DNA from: Trichoplax adhaerens
Lineage: Eukaryota > Placozoa > Uniplacotomia > Trichoplacea > Trichoplacidae
NCBI RefSeq assembly: GCF_000150275.1
Contig: NW_002060946.1
Span: 2,437,454 to 2,501,453, forward strand
Length of the DNA stretch: 64,000 nucleotides
Direction: 5' to 3'
A model generated the notes under the pieces. It was not told the DNA's origin. It was given only the letters and a program-made list of their open reading frames with translations, and ran no database searches. Made by a program: the position numbers and the translations under genes. Shown here piece after piece: positions 1-12,169 of the stretch (the stretch's first letter is position 1; each line of letters begins with the position of its first letter).

Positions 1-908
1 GTAAAACGACATTAATTATTAACTTTAATTTTGCACGATATGCTAGGTTACTTGATGAACATATTTTTTGACGACTCTTTCACGACTGTAACTGAATTTG
101 AATAACTTGTAAAACTACAACTACCATATAAAACACTACACAATTGTATAGCAGTTGATACACAATCAAAACTTAGAATATGATGAACCACCTCTTATTT
201 ATGTAGTGTCCGTACCAGTTAACGTTTGTTCAACTCTATTTATTTACCTACAATCAAACCAATTTACAAATATTGACTTGAATAGGTCATATATTAACGC
301 GCTGTTATAGTAGTGATATACGTCTTACACAACCAGAATGGTACACGTACTTTTATCTTTAAATTAAGTAGGTAATTGATGTGATTACTTTTCTTCAATA
401 GGAAGAATTATGCGTATACGTAGCCCCTATTGTTCTGTAACTTGCTCAAGTACTCTACAGTAGCTTGTTCATCTGCTCTAAGAGGAACTTTGTGTTTAGT
501 TTATATACTTCTGCTTCGTTGACTGCTCAGTTGTACCAATGTTGCTTAATTAATTCCAATCTTTTGACTTAAACATTAGCATAATAGTCATTTCCAAAGC
601 ATAACATGATCGTAGATAACGAGTAGGCAGTATATCGTTATAGACACACTCTTGCTGAATCACTTGTATATCGGTATGTCTAGGCCAAAGTTATAATCGA
701 CAGTCAGCTCTAGCTCTATTGCGATTGAAATATCCTCTAATAAATTTTGATGGCATATTTTATATATATGGCTTCGCTTGGGACTGTAGTTACACCGTCC
801 TATAAATTTCAAGAACTTATCGTTCATTATTGTAACTTCATAATGACAATCATTTCACAGATCCTTTACTAATTGCCTTTCCTTGTCGTTCTTTCTTTCA
901 ACTTGTAG
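1..908. other. Non-coding stretch before the first recognised PPP4R2 exon
   Basis: No convincing exon is seen. It probably holds intron or 5' flank of PPP4R2, because the first recognised exon enters in the middle of a codon and about 55 N-terminal residues of the family are missing. A pyrimidine tract and AG acceptor end the stretch at 907-908. Confidence 0.4.
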
Positions 909-2762
909 CTTCCCTTGGTCAATTATCAAACCACTAATCGTTAAAAAGCTTGATAATGTTATGTGTGACCTGTACCAACAATGCAAATCATCTAACAGCA
1001 TGTCGTTAGAAGCTTTCAATGAAATTCGAGCTCGATTGCTTGACTATCTGGATTCATTCATAGAGTGAGTTTACTTGCCAATGTTTTATATTTCCGTTTG
1101 TTTCTTGCAAATTAAGGATTACTAGACTAGATAACTCTTCTGTTCGGCTATACACTTAAAGTTGTACTACCAAGTAGTACTCTAAGGACGATGAAAAAAA
1201 TACGTGTACATTTCAATTGTTTCACCTTACGTATAGTATAACCCAATGTGTGCCGGTATCATTTATGATATTGTATTTGTATAGCAATGATGATACTAAT
1301 TTGACGATTCAAATCATTGATATGTGACATATGACGACAATTCTTAATTACAGAGCTCCCTTTACAATGCAACGAATCGCAGAATTACTTATTGAACCGT
1401 ACAGGTACTACAGTAATAGTGAGAAGTTTCTAAGAGGCATCGAAAAGGTACGTTGCTTGTAGTCAATAATTGTATGCAACAACATCACTGAATAACTATT
1501 GTGTATTAAAAATTTTACTGAAAGAACGATTCTGTAATCGATCTGGTCATTAATTTTATGTCACATAATAATAAATTCTAATGTAAAGTTGAATATCGAA
1601 TATATGCCATACTTTTAAAATGTTTATTTCGCCCTTGTCAATGAAAACTGAATTATTAAATTTATTATTTCTCTTTCCGTTACAACAGAATATATTGGTA
1701 ATAAGTACCGTTGAACCGAATTACAACAACAAGTTACTGTAAGTATTAGTATGAATTAAATAATATATGCGTAAATGGATATCTGTGCCGCATCCGAGAA
1801 GAAAGTTTTCACAACATTATTGCCTTAACATGCCTATGCACCAACATTACATCGTTTCCTATATGTTGTAGTAATGCACTACCATTAAAAAGATGTAAAT
1901 AGTCTGCATTAGTTATCTTCCAGTATTACAATACATAGAGTACTTCGCACGCTCCTGTTGTTACCACTATAAAATGGCGTTATTGCTATATAATTAATTA
2001 ATCTTCATGCTTAGTTACGTGATAGCCCTGTTTTGATGTCATTTTTATCTGATTTTGCATTTTTAAAACAGAATAAATCATAAAATAGAAAGGGAATCAC
2101 TAGCAAATGGTATAAAACAAAACGACAAGACGACTGAATATGATATCGAAATAAATGATCAATCAGGTATGTTTACTTGAACAAAGACTAACATTTTTCC
2201 TTGACTAGTACCTTCTAGAATCATTACGATGTTTTAATTACTGTTAATTATTTATTTAGTAGATAATGGTAACATCATAGTGAACGACTCTGCTCAGCAT
2301 TCAGAAAGTGATATAAAGAATGGTATATTATATTTTATTTAAATTTCTGTAACGTATCACATAGTTCACTTTTTTCTCTATATCATGTATAACGAAAATT
2401 TATTTACTTTAGAATCAATGGACGATTTGAAACCATTAAACCCTGGTGATAGCGATTATACAAGTCCGCCAATACATAAAAATGGAGATGACGTCAATGT
2501 AAGTGAAAAATGTACCGAAGACGAGGTGAAAGATAAAAGTGACCATAATTCTGAGCCAGATGACGATGCGACTCCTCCGATCTCGCCTTCCGTTGATGCA
2601 GAAGAAGAACTTAACTTTGGGCAGGTTGTAATCCCTAAAGTAGCGCAGAATGCATTGCAAACTCTCATGACTACCTCCGAGAGAGAAGTAGTCAATTCTA
2701 ATCATACCATTGACGATGGTAGATTATTTCTTGCTAACGAAGACTCAGTTCATTGTAAATAG
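909..2762 (+). CDS. PPP4R2: Protein phosphatase 4 regulatory subunit 2, 5' end missing
   Basis: The family binds the PP4 catalytic subunit and, with PP4R3, directs it to nuclear substrates such as DNA-damage proteins. Exons read as 909-1064, 1354-1447, 1689-1738, 2072-2166, 2260-2322 and 2413-2762; all phases join and give 268 residues plus stop. The conserved helical core is clear: [17 protein letters not shown] matches the human WSQFKGYFIFKLEKVM region, and [14 protein letters not shown]...KFLRGIEKN matches PFTIQRLCELLTDP...KFLRGVEKN. The tail, after about residue 100 of the visible part, is acidic, rich in Ser/Asp/Glu and poorly conserved, as usual for the family. The human protein has 417 residues, so both the missing start and a shorter tail contribute to the difference. 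An AATAAA lies at 2892. The first exon or exons were not found. Confidence 0.82.
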
Positions 2763-5414
2763 TTTAATCCAAGTAGGCTACTGCTAAAGCTAGCACTATA
2801 AGATGGCCGGTATGTTTTTAAATATTCTTATCTTTTATAACTTGATATAAGATACAGTATAGCGCCTCCTTTACCATCCGTTGTGTCGTTGAATAAATTT
2901 AACGAAATGTAATTAGACAGGCATATAGCTATAGATAAAACGACATGAAAATTAATCTGTAACTCGATAGTAAGCTGCTATGAATATCTGGATATCGGAG
3001 ATTTTCATAGGTATTTAAAAGTAGCTTATTTGCTCTTTAGCTTTATGTTACCCACATAATCAATATCGGCCGTGAAATTTACATCACACTATGTAATTAA
3101 CGCTAGTACAGTAATAATGTACGCGTTATTGAATTAGTGGCTTACAACAAAGCTTGTAGGTAATGTTGATACTTTACTTGATTCTCAAAGCATCGGTTTG
3201 TTTTATTATAAATTTACAATAACGGAATGTCCGTTAGTATCTTGGAAATGTACTATAATGAGTATCATAGGATATTTCACTTTTCAGATAAATCATTCGT
3301 GCTTGTATTACTTACTAACGTAGATGTACAAGCGACATACGCCAACAGAAAATTATTCTGTGTTAAAATTTGTATAATAACTATCACTCTCATCAAAAAG
3401 GTATTTTAAAAAGATCGCTTTATGGCGAAGTTAAATTTAAAGTGTAAAAAAATGTATCCTACGTTTCAATTTTGCTGTTAATTATTGCTCGTCAACTAAA
3501 GTATTGTTAAATCAATAAGTGAATTAGACAAGCAAGATGGTACCAAACTTTAGATGACATCGTTTAGCGAAATAATGCTTTTAATATATTACTCCAATCT
3601 GGAGTGTAAGATGATTAAGATAAGGTATTCTGCTACGTAATGTCATAAGCCAACTTAGCCTGGTTCACTTTTGTATTATATTTAACATAATTATTTGTAG
3701 GCATTAATTGACTTGTGTCTTATTTCGCTTCTGGGGCAGACAAGAATGATTGTCAATAAAATTGCTATTGATATATAAAATAAATACTGTAGATTGTTAT
3801 AAAATTTCTCTCTTTCTCGCAATTTTCGCAAGTGGCAATGATGGAACTTTAGCTTCAACTTTTAAAATTTTACAAGATAAACTGTTATAAAAATTAAGTC
3901 TTGTTGCCAATCTATTTGTACAATCACATTTATACAAACAACTATATTAAGGATTCTATCCAATTATTATATGAAGGCAAGCTTGAAATTTTATAACAAC
4001 ATGTATTGCTTTTCTCCCCCACAGGTGAGCTACGTCGATAATTGAAGTAGCTATCAATAAATTTGAGATTGCTCCATGAGACAGCATTATCTGCTTTCGT
4101 TTGCTAGTTTTGACCTTTTCCCCCTCTAATTACTTATGTAAAGCATTACAATAACTCTATAGCCAAAGTCAAATGAATTGATTAGATTCCATGAGATTGG
4201 ATGTAAGTATGTTTTTATTCATGCGTTTTATATCATTTTTATTCAGCGTTTTATATCATTTTTATATGCAAGTATTCACTGTGTAAGCCAGCTTTTATCA
4301 ATAATAACAATTATGTATCATAATTGACCCAATTTTCTCTAAAAATTAATTCGAAATAATAAGCAATAATAACTAGCCCATTGAATAATTAATAATATCC
4401 ATTGGTCATGACAACAATATTTCCAAATCAAAAAGACCTGAAGTATAAATATGCCATAATATACCGTAACCGTGCTCTGTACAATCTATTCAATAAAATA
4501 GTGATTTATAGTGTGTTTAGTATTTACGTGAAGATTGCAGTCAAATATCTGAGATGTAATAAATGTGTATGATGAAACACTGCTATAACTCACTGACACC
4601 CTACAGTGAAGATGAAGAAAAGACAGAAAATATCGCAATCACAGCTAAATTAAATATTAACGCAAAATAATTCATTTACACTATAAATTTAACGTGATTT
4701 TGTTCATAGACAGCATAACTATGTAATATGCTATGCAGCAAGAAAGCGCAATTCAAGCATCGCAAATATAAATATACTTGTAAAAGCATTTAAAAAATAT
4801 AGATAATGAAATGGCAACAAGGGCAACCGCAGATATTGCTATGCGTTATGGTTGCTTTTAACGTGTCTTTTATCGTTAATAACATTTTATGCTGGAAAAG
4901 TACTTTGCAATTGCAAACTTGATAAAAATTTGATCTTAATTAAAATAGTGAATTACGTTCAAGAGTTTGTTTAAGTCATATAGTATTTAAAATCTCTTAT
5001 CCACACTATCCATTTTATTACATGATTTAATAGTGCATAAAGTACAATGATGTAGATAGTAAGTTAAACTCTCCAATCATTATCAAGACAGGTGCTAGTT
5101 AAGAAAACAGCATTAGTAAGATAACATATAAACTGAAGTGCTTTAGTCTGGTTATGCTGGAATCATTTTCTCGAATAATTGTTTAGGACAATATAGCAGT
5201 AGCAATGCGTAAGTATTCTGATTTCTAATCTTACTTTACACACCACTCATAACAATCATCAATTAATGTAATACGCGAAGTGATTCGATTATGACAGAAT
5301 TAGAGGCTGGCTTATTTGTTCAAAACTCCACAATCGATATTTCATATGATAACCATGGATGCAAGCATAGACTTGTGAAATAATTAATAGTTGAAATGGC
5401 GGAGTTGATTATAT
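2763..5414. other. Intergenic, no gene seen
   Basis: This stretch lies between the PPP4R2 3' end and the 3' end of the PDZRN-type gene, so both genes point into it. It holds the probable PPP4R2 polyadenylation signal at 2892-2897. A 23-bp near-exact tandem duplication sits at about 4212-4262. A 60-codon frame at 3227-3409 has no family resemblance and I do not call it a gene. Confidence 0.5.
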
Positions 5415-5960
5415 TTTAGTAGCTTAAATAATGAATTTTAGTTTAAAACAGAATTTGATGCGTGCTATTTTGTTTGTAATCCTGCACTAGATATCTCCTA
5501 CAAACAATTACGAATATTCTTTATTGTACTCATCGAAACTTGAAAAAACTGATCTAATTCTATTCTAGTAATTTTCAGGCTATGTAGTAGTTTAATTAGA
5601 GGCAATGATTTGCTCATAAATTCTGCCTACTTATGTCCTATGATAACCAAGGATATTATATATTGCACTCATTCAAAATTGTAAAGATAAATTTGATCCT
5701 ATTCTAGCCATTTTCAAACCACTTAACAGCTTGATTAGAGGTGCTATCTTGTTTTTATTTTTGCCTTAGTGTCCTTAATGAAAATGACCAATAGAGAGAT
5801 GATACTTATCCAGTAGTTCATCAATTTGAAGTTATTGTAGCAATTTTTAGGCTTTTTTGTAATTTAAAACAGAATTAGAATCGGTGTATATAGATCATAA
5901 ATCTGTCTCATAGGAGTTCTGAAATTATATTTGTATAATATTTGTCCAATGATGAATTTG
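5415..5960. repeat. Degenerate tandem repeat, about four units of 135-150 bp
   Basis: A motif like TATTCTAG-AATTTTCAGGC followed by a TTTAATTAGAGG-type stretch recurs near 5415, 5566, 5701 and 5838, with matching context (CTATTTTGTTT, ATAAATCTG). The copies differ by many substitutions, so the array is old. There is no coding potential. Confidence 0.45.
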
Positions 5961-6329
5961 ATAGTTTTCTCTCATAGATTAGAATGTATAGCTGTTTTGA
6001 AAACAGGAATACCATCAGCTACTTGTTGATATTTTGGATTTCACGCATGCCAACCATGATTATAATTTATGCAAATTGGAATGATTCATTACTTTATAAT
6101 ATAATTCTACTCTGTTTTGGATATTTCTTACGATTATCGTAAACATCCATGAGCCTATATCACTATCACATAAATTATAGCATCTAATATACCGGCATCT
6201 CATGGATATTCAATTTGTCCAACTTGATTGGACGATTGATTGATTGGTTGATCATTAGTTTTACAAATTGCTCGCGATACCGTTAATTCTTAAATCGAAT
6301 CGCTTGTATAATTATTTAACGAAATAAAA

Positions 6330-9300
6330 TTATGCTGTCTTGATGCTTGCTTTATCACATTGTAGGTTATCATAATTGGATTGATGATACTGATCGAAAT
6401 ACTTGGCAACGTGATTGTGATATTCCTGCCAATCATTAACCACAAAAACGGGATCTTGGTAATAATGTTTTCCAATCTTTCCTCTTGAAGTACTCCACGT
6501 TTTGTATAGTTTAACATTATCGTTATCTTCATCAAATCGAATATGATTAACTTTAACACCTTTCATACTACCATTTAAGCTAATGGCTGATAGTTTACTT
6601 TCTATCGTTGAATGTTCAGGCAATTGGCTAATATTCATTTCACTGTAACTATGCATAAATTGATGACGATTATCTTTGAACTCTGTATAATAATCAGCTA
6701 AGTCACTATCACTCGTGGTTTTATTGCTTGTATTAGCATCAATCTTCTCTGTATTTATTTTATGATCGTCATATTCTCTTGAGCTAGGTGATTTCAAATT
6801 AGAGTAGATGGAATTGCTTTTGTCATCATTTGGAATATCGCTTTCATCATCGACATCATTAGAATTCGTCAATCTTTCCTCATATTGGTAGCTAAAATTG
6901 TCATTCGTGACTAGATTCTCGTTGAAATCAATTTCACTTTCCCATTCTAATGTTGGCCCGTCTTCCATATGTTTCTTGATCGATGGTAGTAATACTACAT
7001 CACTATTATTATGATACTTTAGCCCTGATTCGTCATCATCTTGCGATACAAGATGTGAATCTGTTTCAGAATTGAACGCAATTTGTGCTGGCACCGAGCA
7101 TGAAGAAGTGTGAATATTTGTCTGGCATAAAACTGAGCCAGAAAATCGTTTCATTTGTTGGGATACTTTACTTGCTTTATGGCTTGAGTTACTCAAATGG
7201 TAATTGCGTAATGATAATAATTCCAGGGAATGACTTTTTGTCATCTTTGATGAACAATCTTGATTTTGTAACAAATTTTTGCCATCATTTCGTATCGATT
7301 TGATACCCAGTGGATCTTTTGATTTCTTCTTATTTCTAGGTAAAGATTGGTTGCCTTTGAAGGAAGGATTGTGTAATTTCTTACTATTCAAGGATAGATT
7401 TAATTTTCTTAGTTTATCATTAAAGCTATCATTTTGTGCTTCTGAACCTGCTGAGACAATATTATCATAAAAACGATTATCATCCAGACTATAACGACCA
7501 TTTTGGTTTAATGATGATGACGATGACGATAACGATTTCATATCGGCTACTTTAGCTCGATCATGGTCAGTTATTGGATAGGGAGGAGATCTATCATCAG
7601 TATCTTGCATTTCAGGATTTCTATATCGCCTAGAATCGATTAGATTATCCGTTTGGCTAGATTGTGTAATACATTTATTCTGAATGCGATGATCATTTTT
7701 AGCTAGTAAAGGCTTATGACATCGTTTTTTCCTCCGACTGCTGCTTCTTTCATTTGGATGGCGTGCGATTTTTCGAGCAATGAGTAGATTAATGGGTTCA
7801 ACAGCATTTGAAATTTTTCTTGCAGCTTGGTCTTGTGTTAAATTGGTTATATCTTTACCATTGACCTAATACATAAAATAGTAATAGGAATCAATTTTAA
7901 TCTTTGATGATCGATAGAAAATAATCAAATCTAAGTTAATTTCGAACAGGTCTCCTGGCATAAAATGGAAGTGATCATGCCTTAAAATTGATCCATACTA
8001 GCGAGTCGATTGTGTCGTTACTGATTAATTTTAGAATCAATTATGAGCTATTAGCAAAAAATTTTATCTAAATAATTATTACCTGCAAAATTCTATCATA
8101 AATTGCTAATCGGCTAGCAGCTAAAGTGCCGTCGGCGATTTTGGATACATAAACACCAGTTGGTTGATGCTAGAAAGGAACAAATTAAACAAGCGAGGAT
8201 GATTACAGAGTACGAAGAATTATACTGCATAGAGAGCTTGAATGACATAGAACTTTAACATTTTTATTGTTATTCCGAGGTAAAACGGAAATACATTTAT
8301 TTATTAACAGTATCTTAAAATTATATCAATCCATGTATGTCAATAAAGTCCTCAAATGAACTGATGTAATTTCAAATCTATACCGAGGTTAATTAGCAAA
8401 TATAACGGTAAATTACAAAATGGAAATTTCAGTAGAAATCCTCAAAGTGTAGCCACTATTTGTTCTTCGATATTGTCAAAAAAATTGACTTACCGCATCG
8501 AATCCTTTTACACTAAAACCAAAAGAGTTGTTCTCTTTCACAAGAAGAAGACTTATAACAACTTCAGAAACTTCCTAATATGATATAAAAATATCTGGCT
8601 TTAGCGGTCAATATTGATTGCATAAGTAAAGTACCGGAATATTTAGACTATAAGTTCTATCATGAAATTAATTCAATAGTGCTGTACTTTAATAAATTAG
8701 CGATAATCGATAATCACTAAAATACCTCTTGGATTTTATCATGAGAGAACTGAACAAGAATGATCGAGATGGACGATTTAAGAATCAATGAAGCCCTCCA
8801 TTCAATCAGGTACTGCATGATTAGAGTTAACATGTCTAGGTCTACAGTGAGCTTAGATGGTTAAGGTATCGCAATATTATCTGCAGCTCTAATAGGACCA
8901 TTCAAGTATTTCATAACTGCAATAAGACATGGAATTAAAGATGATTTCAAATGGTAGACTGTACTAAATAATTAAATAGAAAAAAGTATAACATAACTTG
9001 TCTGAATATGCTATAAATTGTGATCATTAAAGTACTACTTGGGCTAACAAAATATGTACTGTAGACGGATGATTTTGAATAATAGGTTTCAGTAGGTATT
9101 CTATAATCCAACTCCAGATAACTATAAGTCGACTGCTATAATGATGTATCTTATTCTCTTTCTATGACCCATTCGATCATGATGAAATGAACTCCACTAA
9201 ATACTTTGATTGAGAAATTGGATTACGTCTATATTCCGATTGGAAGAGGATCATTTCAATCTTACTCCTCTTTGGAAATATTTACGATAGGAAAAAGCAA

Positions 9301-10183
9301 ACAGACATCAAACTATTCCAGAGCAAGTTGAACTTACCGTTGGAGAATAACTTGGCTTTAATCCTGCTTTTTCATGATCATTGTTGACAGGTATCGAAGG
9401 TCGATAGACTAATCCTTGTTTTAATAATTTCATGGTATCATTTAAAGTTGCAATTTGATTTTCTTGCGACCAAATTGTAATCTGTTGCTCGGCTACTTTT
9501 TGACGTAAAAGTTTAAAGTCAATTTGATGTTGTTTATTAAAATCGACTAGACTGGTAAAATATGCATGGCCGCTATCTTGGACTGGATAATGGATAGCAT
9601 CGATTTGTTGGCCATTTAACGGGCGAAGATATTGCACGTCGTGGCGTGATTTATCGCCATAACTGCGTGATCGTTGAGCGGTATACCGCTTAAAAGAATG
9701 AGGATTTTCCTCTTGTTGATAATGACGATGATTTATCGCTCTTTCTTCATCGTCATCTGCATGGATTCTATGAATTTTAACCGAGTCTTTCTTCTTTTTC
9801 TGATAGAAGTTATAGCGATAATTGCAAGAATGTAAATGAGATCGGACATTTTCAACCTGTAATGTCCGACGGCAGCCTAAACTCTTATAAGGGCATGATA
9901 ATTGTAATTTATTGAGTACGGCACGTAGGTTAATTGCTTTCTTTAAGGCTTGTGCAGAAAGCCATCGGCTGCAATGGGCCGCCGGACATTGCTTAATCGG
10001 TCCATCGCTCGTTAACTTGTAGGCTTTGGTGCTATCTTCTCGTGCTAGCCAAGATTGGATACATTGCATGCAAAAAACATGCTTACAACTGGTTACCATC
10101 GGTTCATCAGCGACTAATGTACATAATTTACAGATCATATAAGGATAAATGCGATCAAGAAAGAGATCAGGATCGAAGCCCAT
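6330..10183 (-). CDS. PDZRN: PDZRN-type RING, TRAF zinc-finger and single-PDZ protein
   Basis: Likely E3 ubiquitin ligase scaffold of the LNX/PDZRN family. Four exons, all joined in phase 0: 9338-10183, 8494-8574, 8083-8169 and 6330-7865, giving 849 residues. The start MGFDPDLFLDRIYP closely resembles the PDZRN3 start, and an in-frame stop lies just upstream. The RING ligands are C18, C21, C33, H35, C38, C41, C66 and C71. A TRAF-type finger follows (C97, C104, H116, C120), then a probable coiled coil at about 220-262. One PDZ domain spans about 283-370 (GFSVKG carboxylate loop, GVYVSKIADGTLAA). The remainder is polar, Ser/Asp/Asn-rich and disordered-looking. Oddities: vertebrate PDZRN proteins have two PDZ domains, and the spacing between C41 and C66 is about twice that of human PDZRN3. 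The two short PDZ exons could be missed by gene finders. Confidence 0.87.
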
Positions 10184-11677
10184 AATGTCAAGAATTATTT
10201 GTTGAGGAAAATACTCTCAACAGTAGAGATATATGTCCTATAAAAAGGAATGAAAATGTCAGTATTCAATGGACGAGTTAATGTGCTAGCATTCAACCGC
10301 AATATGGCCATCTTCAGGTATTCATAATATTGACTAACATCAAAGTGAATGAATCAATATATTATAGAATATATCGGGGCAGAAATTGATTTTGAATTGA
10401 ACACATGATGGAATAGGATTCAATCAGAGTATGATCTTCTACGCGATGAATACTATCCAGTTCTAGTTGAACAAGCCAATCGGCCTAAAATGAATCAAGC
10501 TGTAATTCTTGCTTCTATTGACATAACGGGGATGGGCTAGAATTAGTGGACTTGTAATTGCCCACTTGAGTACTAGGCAATTATCCAGCTTACTTTTCAA
10601 TCTCAAATTTTCATCAATAACGAGCAAAAGAATGACAAGCAACAATAGACGATTAAGGAAATGGAAATTTTCTCAAAAGAATACTTTTCTATTTAATTAT
10701 TAATTGATGTTAGAACAAGAGGAATATCCTTGTCAATCAAGGGCGATTTACGCATTTCTATTCATCACGGTTGGAGTAAGAGGAGGAAAATGATATCGTT
10801 ATGGCTTTTAATCTGTTTATTGAGGGTAGCCATGGCGAGCGATGATAATCATCTTAAATTTCTTCTTCTAGTATGGTAGTGAACTCTCCAAATTCTTCAT
10901 TCATTTTACTCCTCATTCTGACTAATTTTACCACTCAGTAATTCGAACGCAATATTGCAATCACTATTTTCTCCAACAGATACCATAGCAATTGCAACAG
11001 GCCAAAAAAACGAAGCTATTCATCAAAGTTGTACAGGGAAAATTAGCGAATGCAAATGAAGACTGTACTTTAAACTCTTGGTAACACATGCTTCGAGGGT
11101 GCAATTATAATATCGGAAATTTTCATTTTGTAAAAGAAAAATCTTGCCGTAATGTCCCAATTTTACAACCTTGTCATTGCCATCAAAAAATAGGAATTAT
11201 AACTAAATCAGAACAAATGTCAAAAAGAAATACGCACTCACGTCTGGAAAATCGATTAAAAGGGATACTTTCGATAGGCCCTTTAAAGTACTCTAGTACC
11301 GATTCTATGCAGTTTCAAGGTTCAAATAAAAAAACGTGTAGGATTCAATTTCAAAATAAGAATTACAACCCAACTGGTAGTATATAATGTCAACAAAAAT
11401 ATTGATTTAAGTATAAAAAATATATTAAAGGGGTTACTTCCGATAGGCCCTTTGGAAGTACTCTAGTACTGTTCCTGGTCACTTGGAAATTGAAAGAGAA
11501 CAGAACGAGTAGAAATTTAATTTATCGATCGTTCCGATAAGTAAAACAGTGTAAAATAATTAAGAAGTGATCGAATGAATCAGGGAAGAAAGGGGATAAA
11601 CTTTCGCCTTGATTCTAGTGTACGAGTATCGATCAAAAAGGTAACAAAAAAAAACTTGAAATAGATATTTCACTTAC
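10184..11677. other. 5' flank of the PDZRN-type gene
   Basis: Upstream region of the minus-strand RING-PDZ gene and its presumed promoter side. No TATA box or conserved exon was recognised. It holds a duplicated block at about 11260-11480. A 99-codon frame at 11088-11387 overlaps that block and looks fortuitous. Confidence 0.4.
11255..11482. repeat. Two direct copies of a 45-bp block, about 173 bp apart
   Basis: AAAAGGGATACTTTCGATAG followed by GCCCTTTAAAGTACTCTAGT occurs near 11256. A close copy, AAAGGGGTTACTTCCGATAG followed by GCCCTTTGGAAGTACTCTAG, lies near 11427. Short indels aside, about 85% of bases match by eye. The block contains the self-complementary AGTACT. Its function is unknown. 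Confidence 0.55.
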
Positions 11678-11935
11678 TAAAGGCAGTAAAGGAAAATCGT
11701 CAACGTTTACCACACAAATTTGCAACTCATGATTAGTCCGTAGATTGCCTAAAGGCATATTATAAAATTGGCCACGTTAGTAAAACACAAGAGCAAATAG
11801 ATTAGAATAGCGGTCAATCATGGCTTGTCGTAGTAGCTGTAGGCATGATTGCTCGTTACCTATCGAAGGAGGATGAGGATATTTTGCCTTTTTAGTTGTA
11901 CTTCCTGGTTGAATATAAAAACGAAAGTTAACCAT
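11678..11935 (-). pseudogene. Exon-like frame of 86 codons broken by one TAA
   Basis: On the minus strand an acceptor-like ...CTTACCTTGCAG precedes CATGG, and a good donor TTTA|GTAAGTG follows at 11677. Between them one frame runs 86 codons with a single stop, TAA at 11777-11779 (codon 53). The text looks like real protein on both sides: SCLQLLRQAMIDRYSNLF before it, NMPLGNLRTNHELQI after it. The predicted strand-helix-strand order would suit a ubiquitin-like fold (inference). I recognise no family. It could be a decayed exon, a gene with a real stop here, an exon with a short intron whose TACTAAC branch site creates the stop, or an assembly error. No partner exons were found. Confidence 0.4.
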
Positions 11936-12169
11936 GCTGCAAGGTAAGAAATAATTTAATTTCAGTACCGTATAGTAGACATTTACTCTATCCTAGACTA
12001 TATTTCAATATTAAATTAAATTTAATGCATATATAGACAGATTTGAATTTTTCTACCGTAAATTCTAGATTTGGATCATGCCCAAGTAATTGAGAACTAA
12101 TTTACACGTCTAATTAGAAATGATTAGAAATTCAATTTTGTTTCCATTCAGGTAATTACAATTCAAGAC

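Noticed and set aside
400-800. Possible first exon of PPP4R2 near 411 or 752-790
   Set aside because: Neither candidate gives a phase-2 donor that joins the exon at 909 or matches the family N-terminus.
11088-11387. 99-codon plus-strand frame
   Set aside because: No family, no splice context, and it covers one copy of a duplicated non-coding block.
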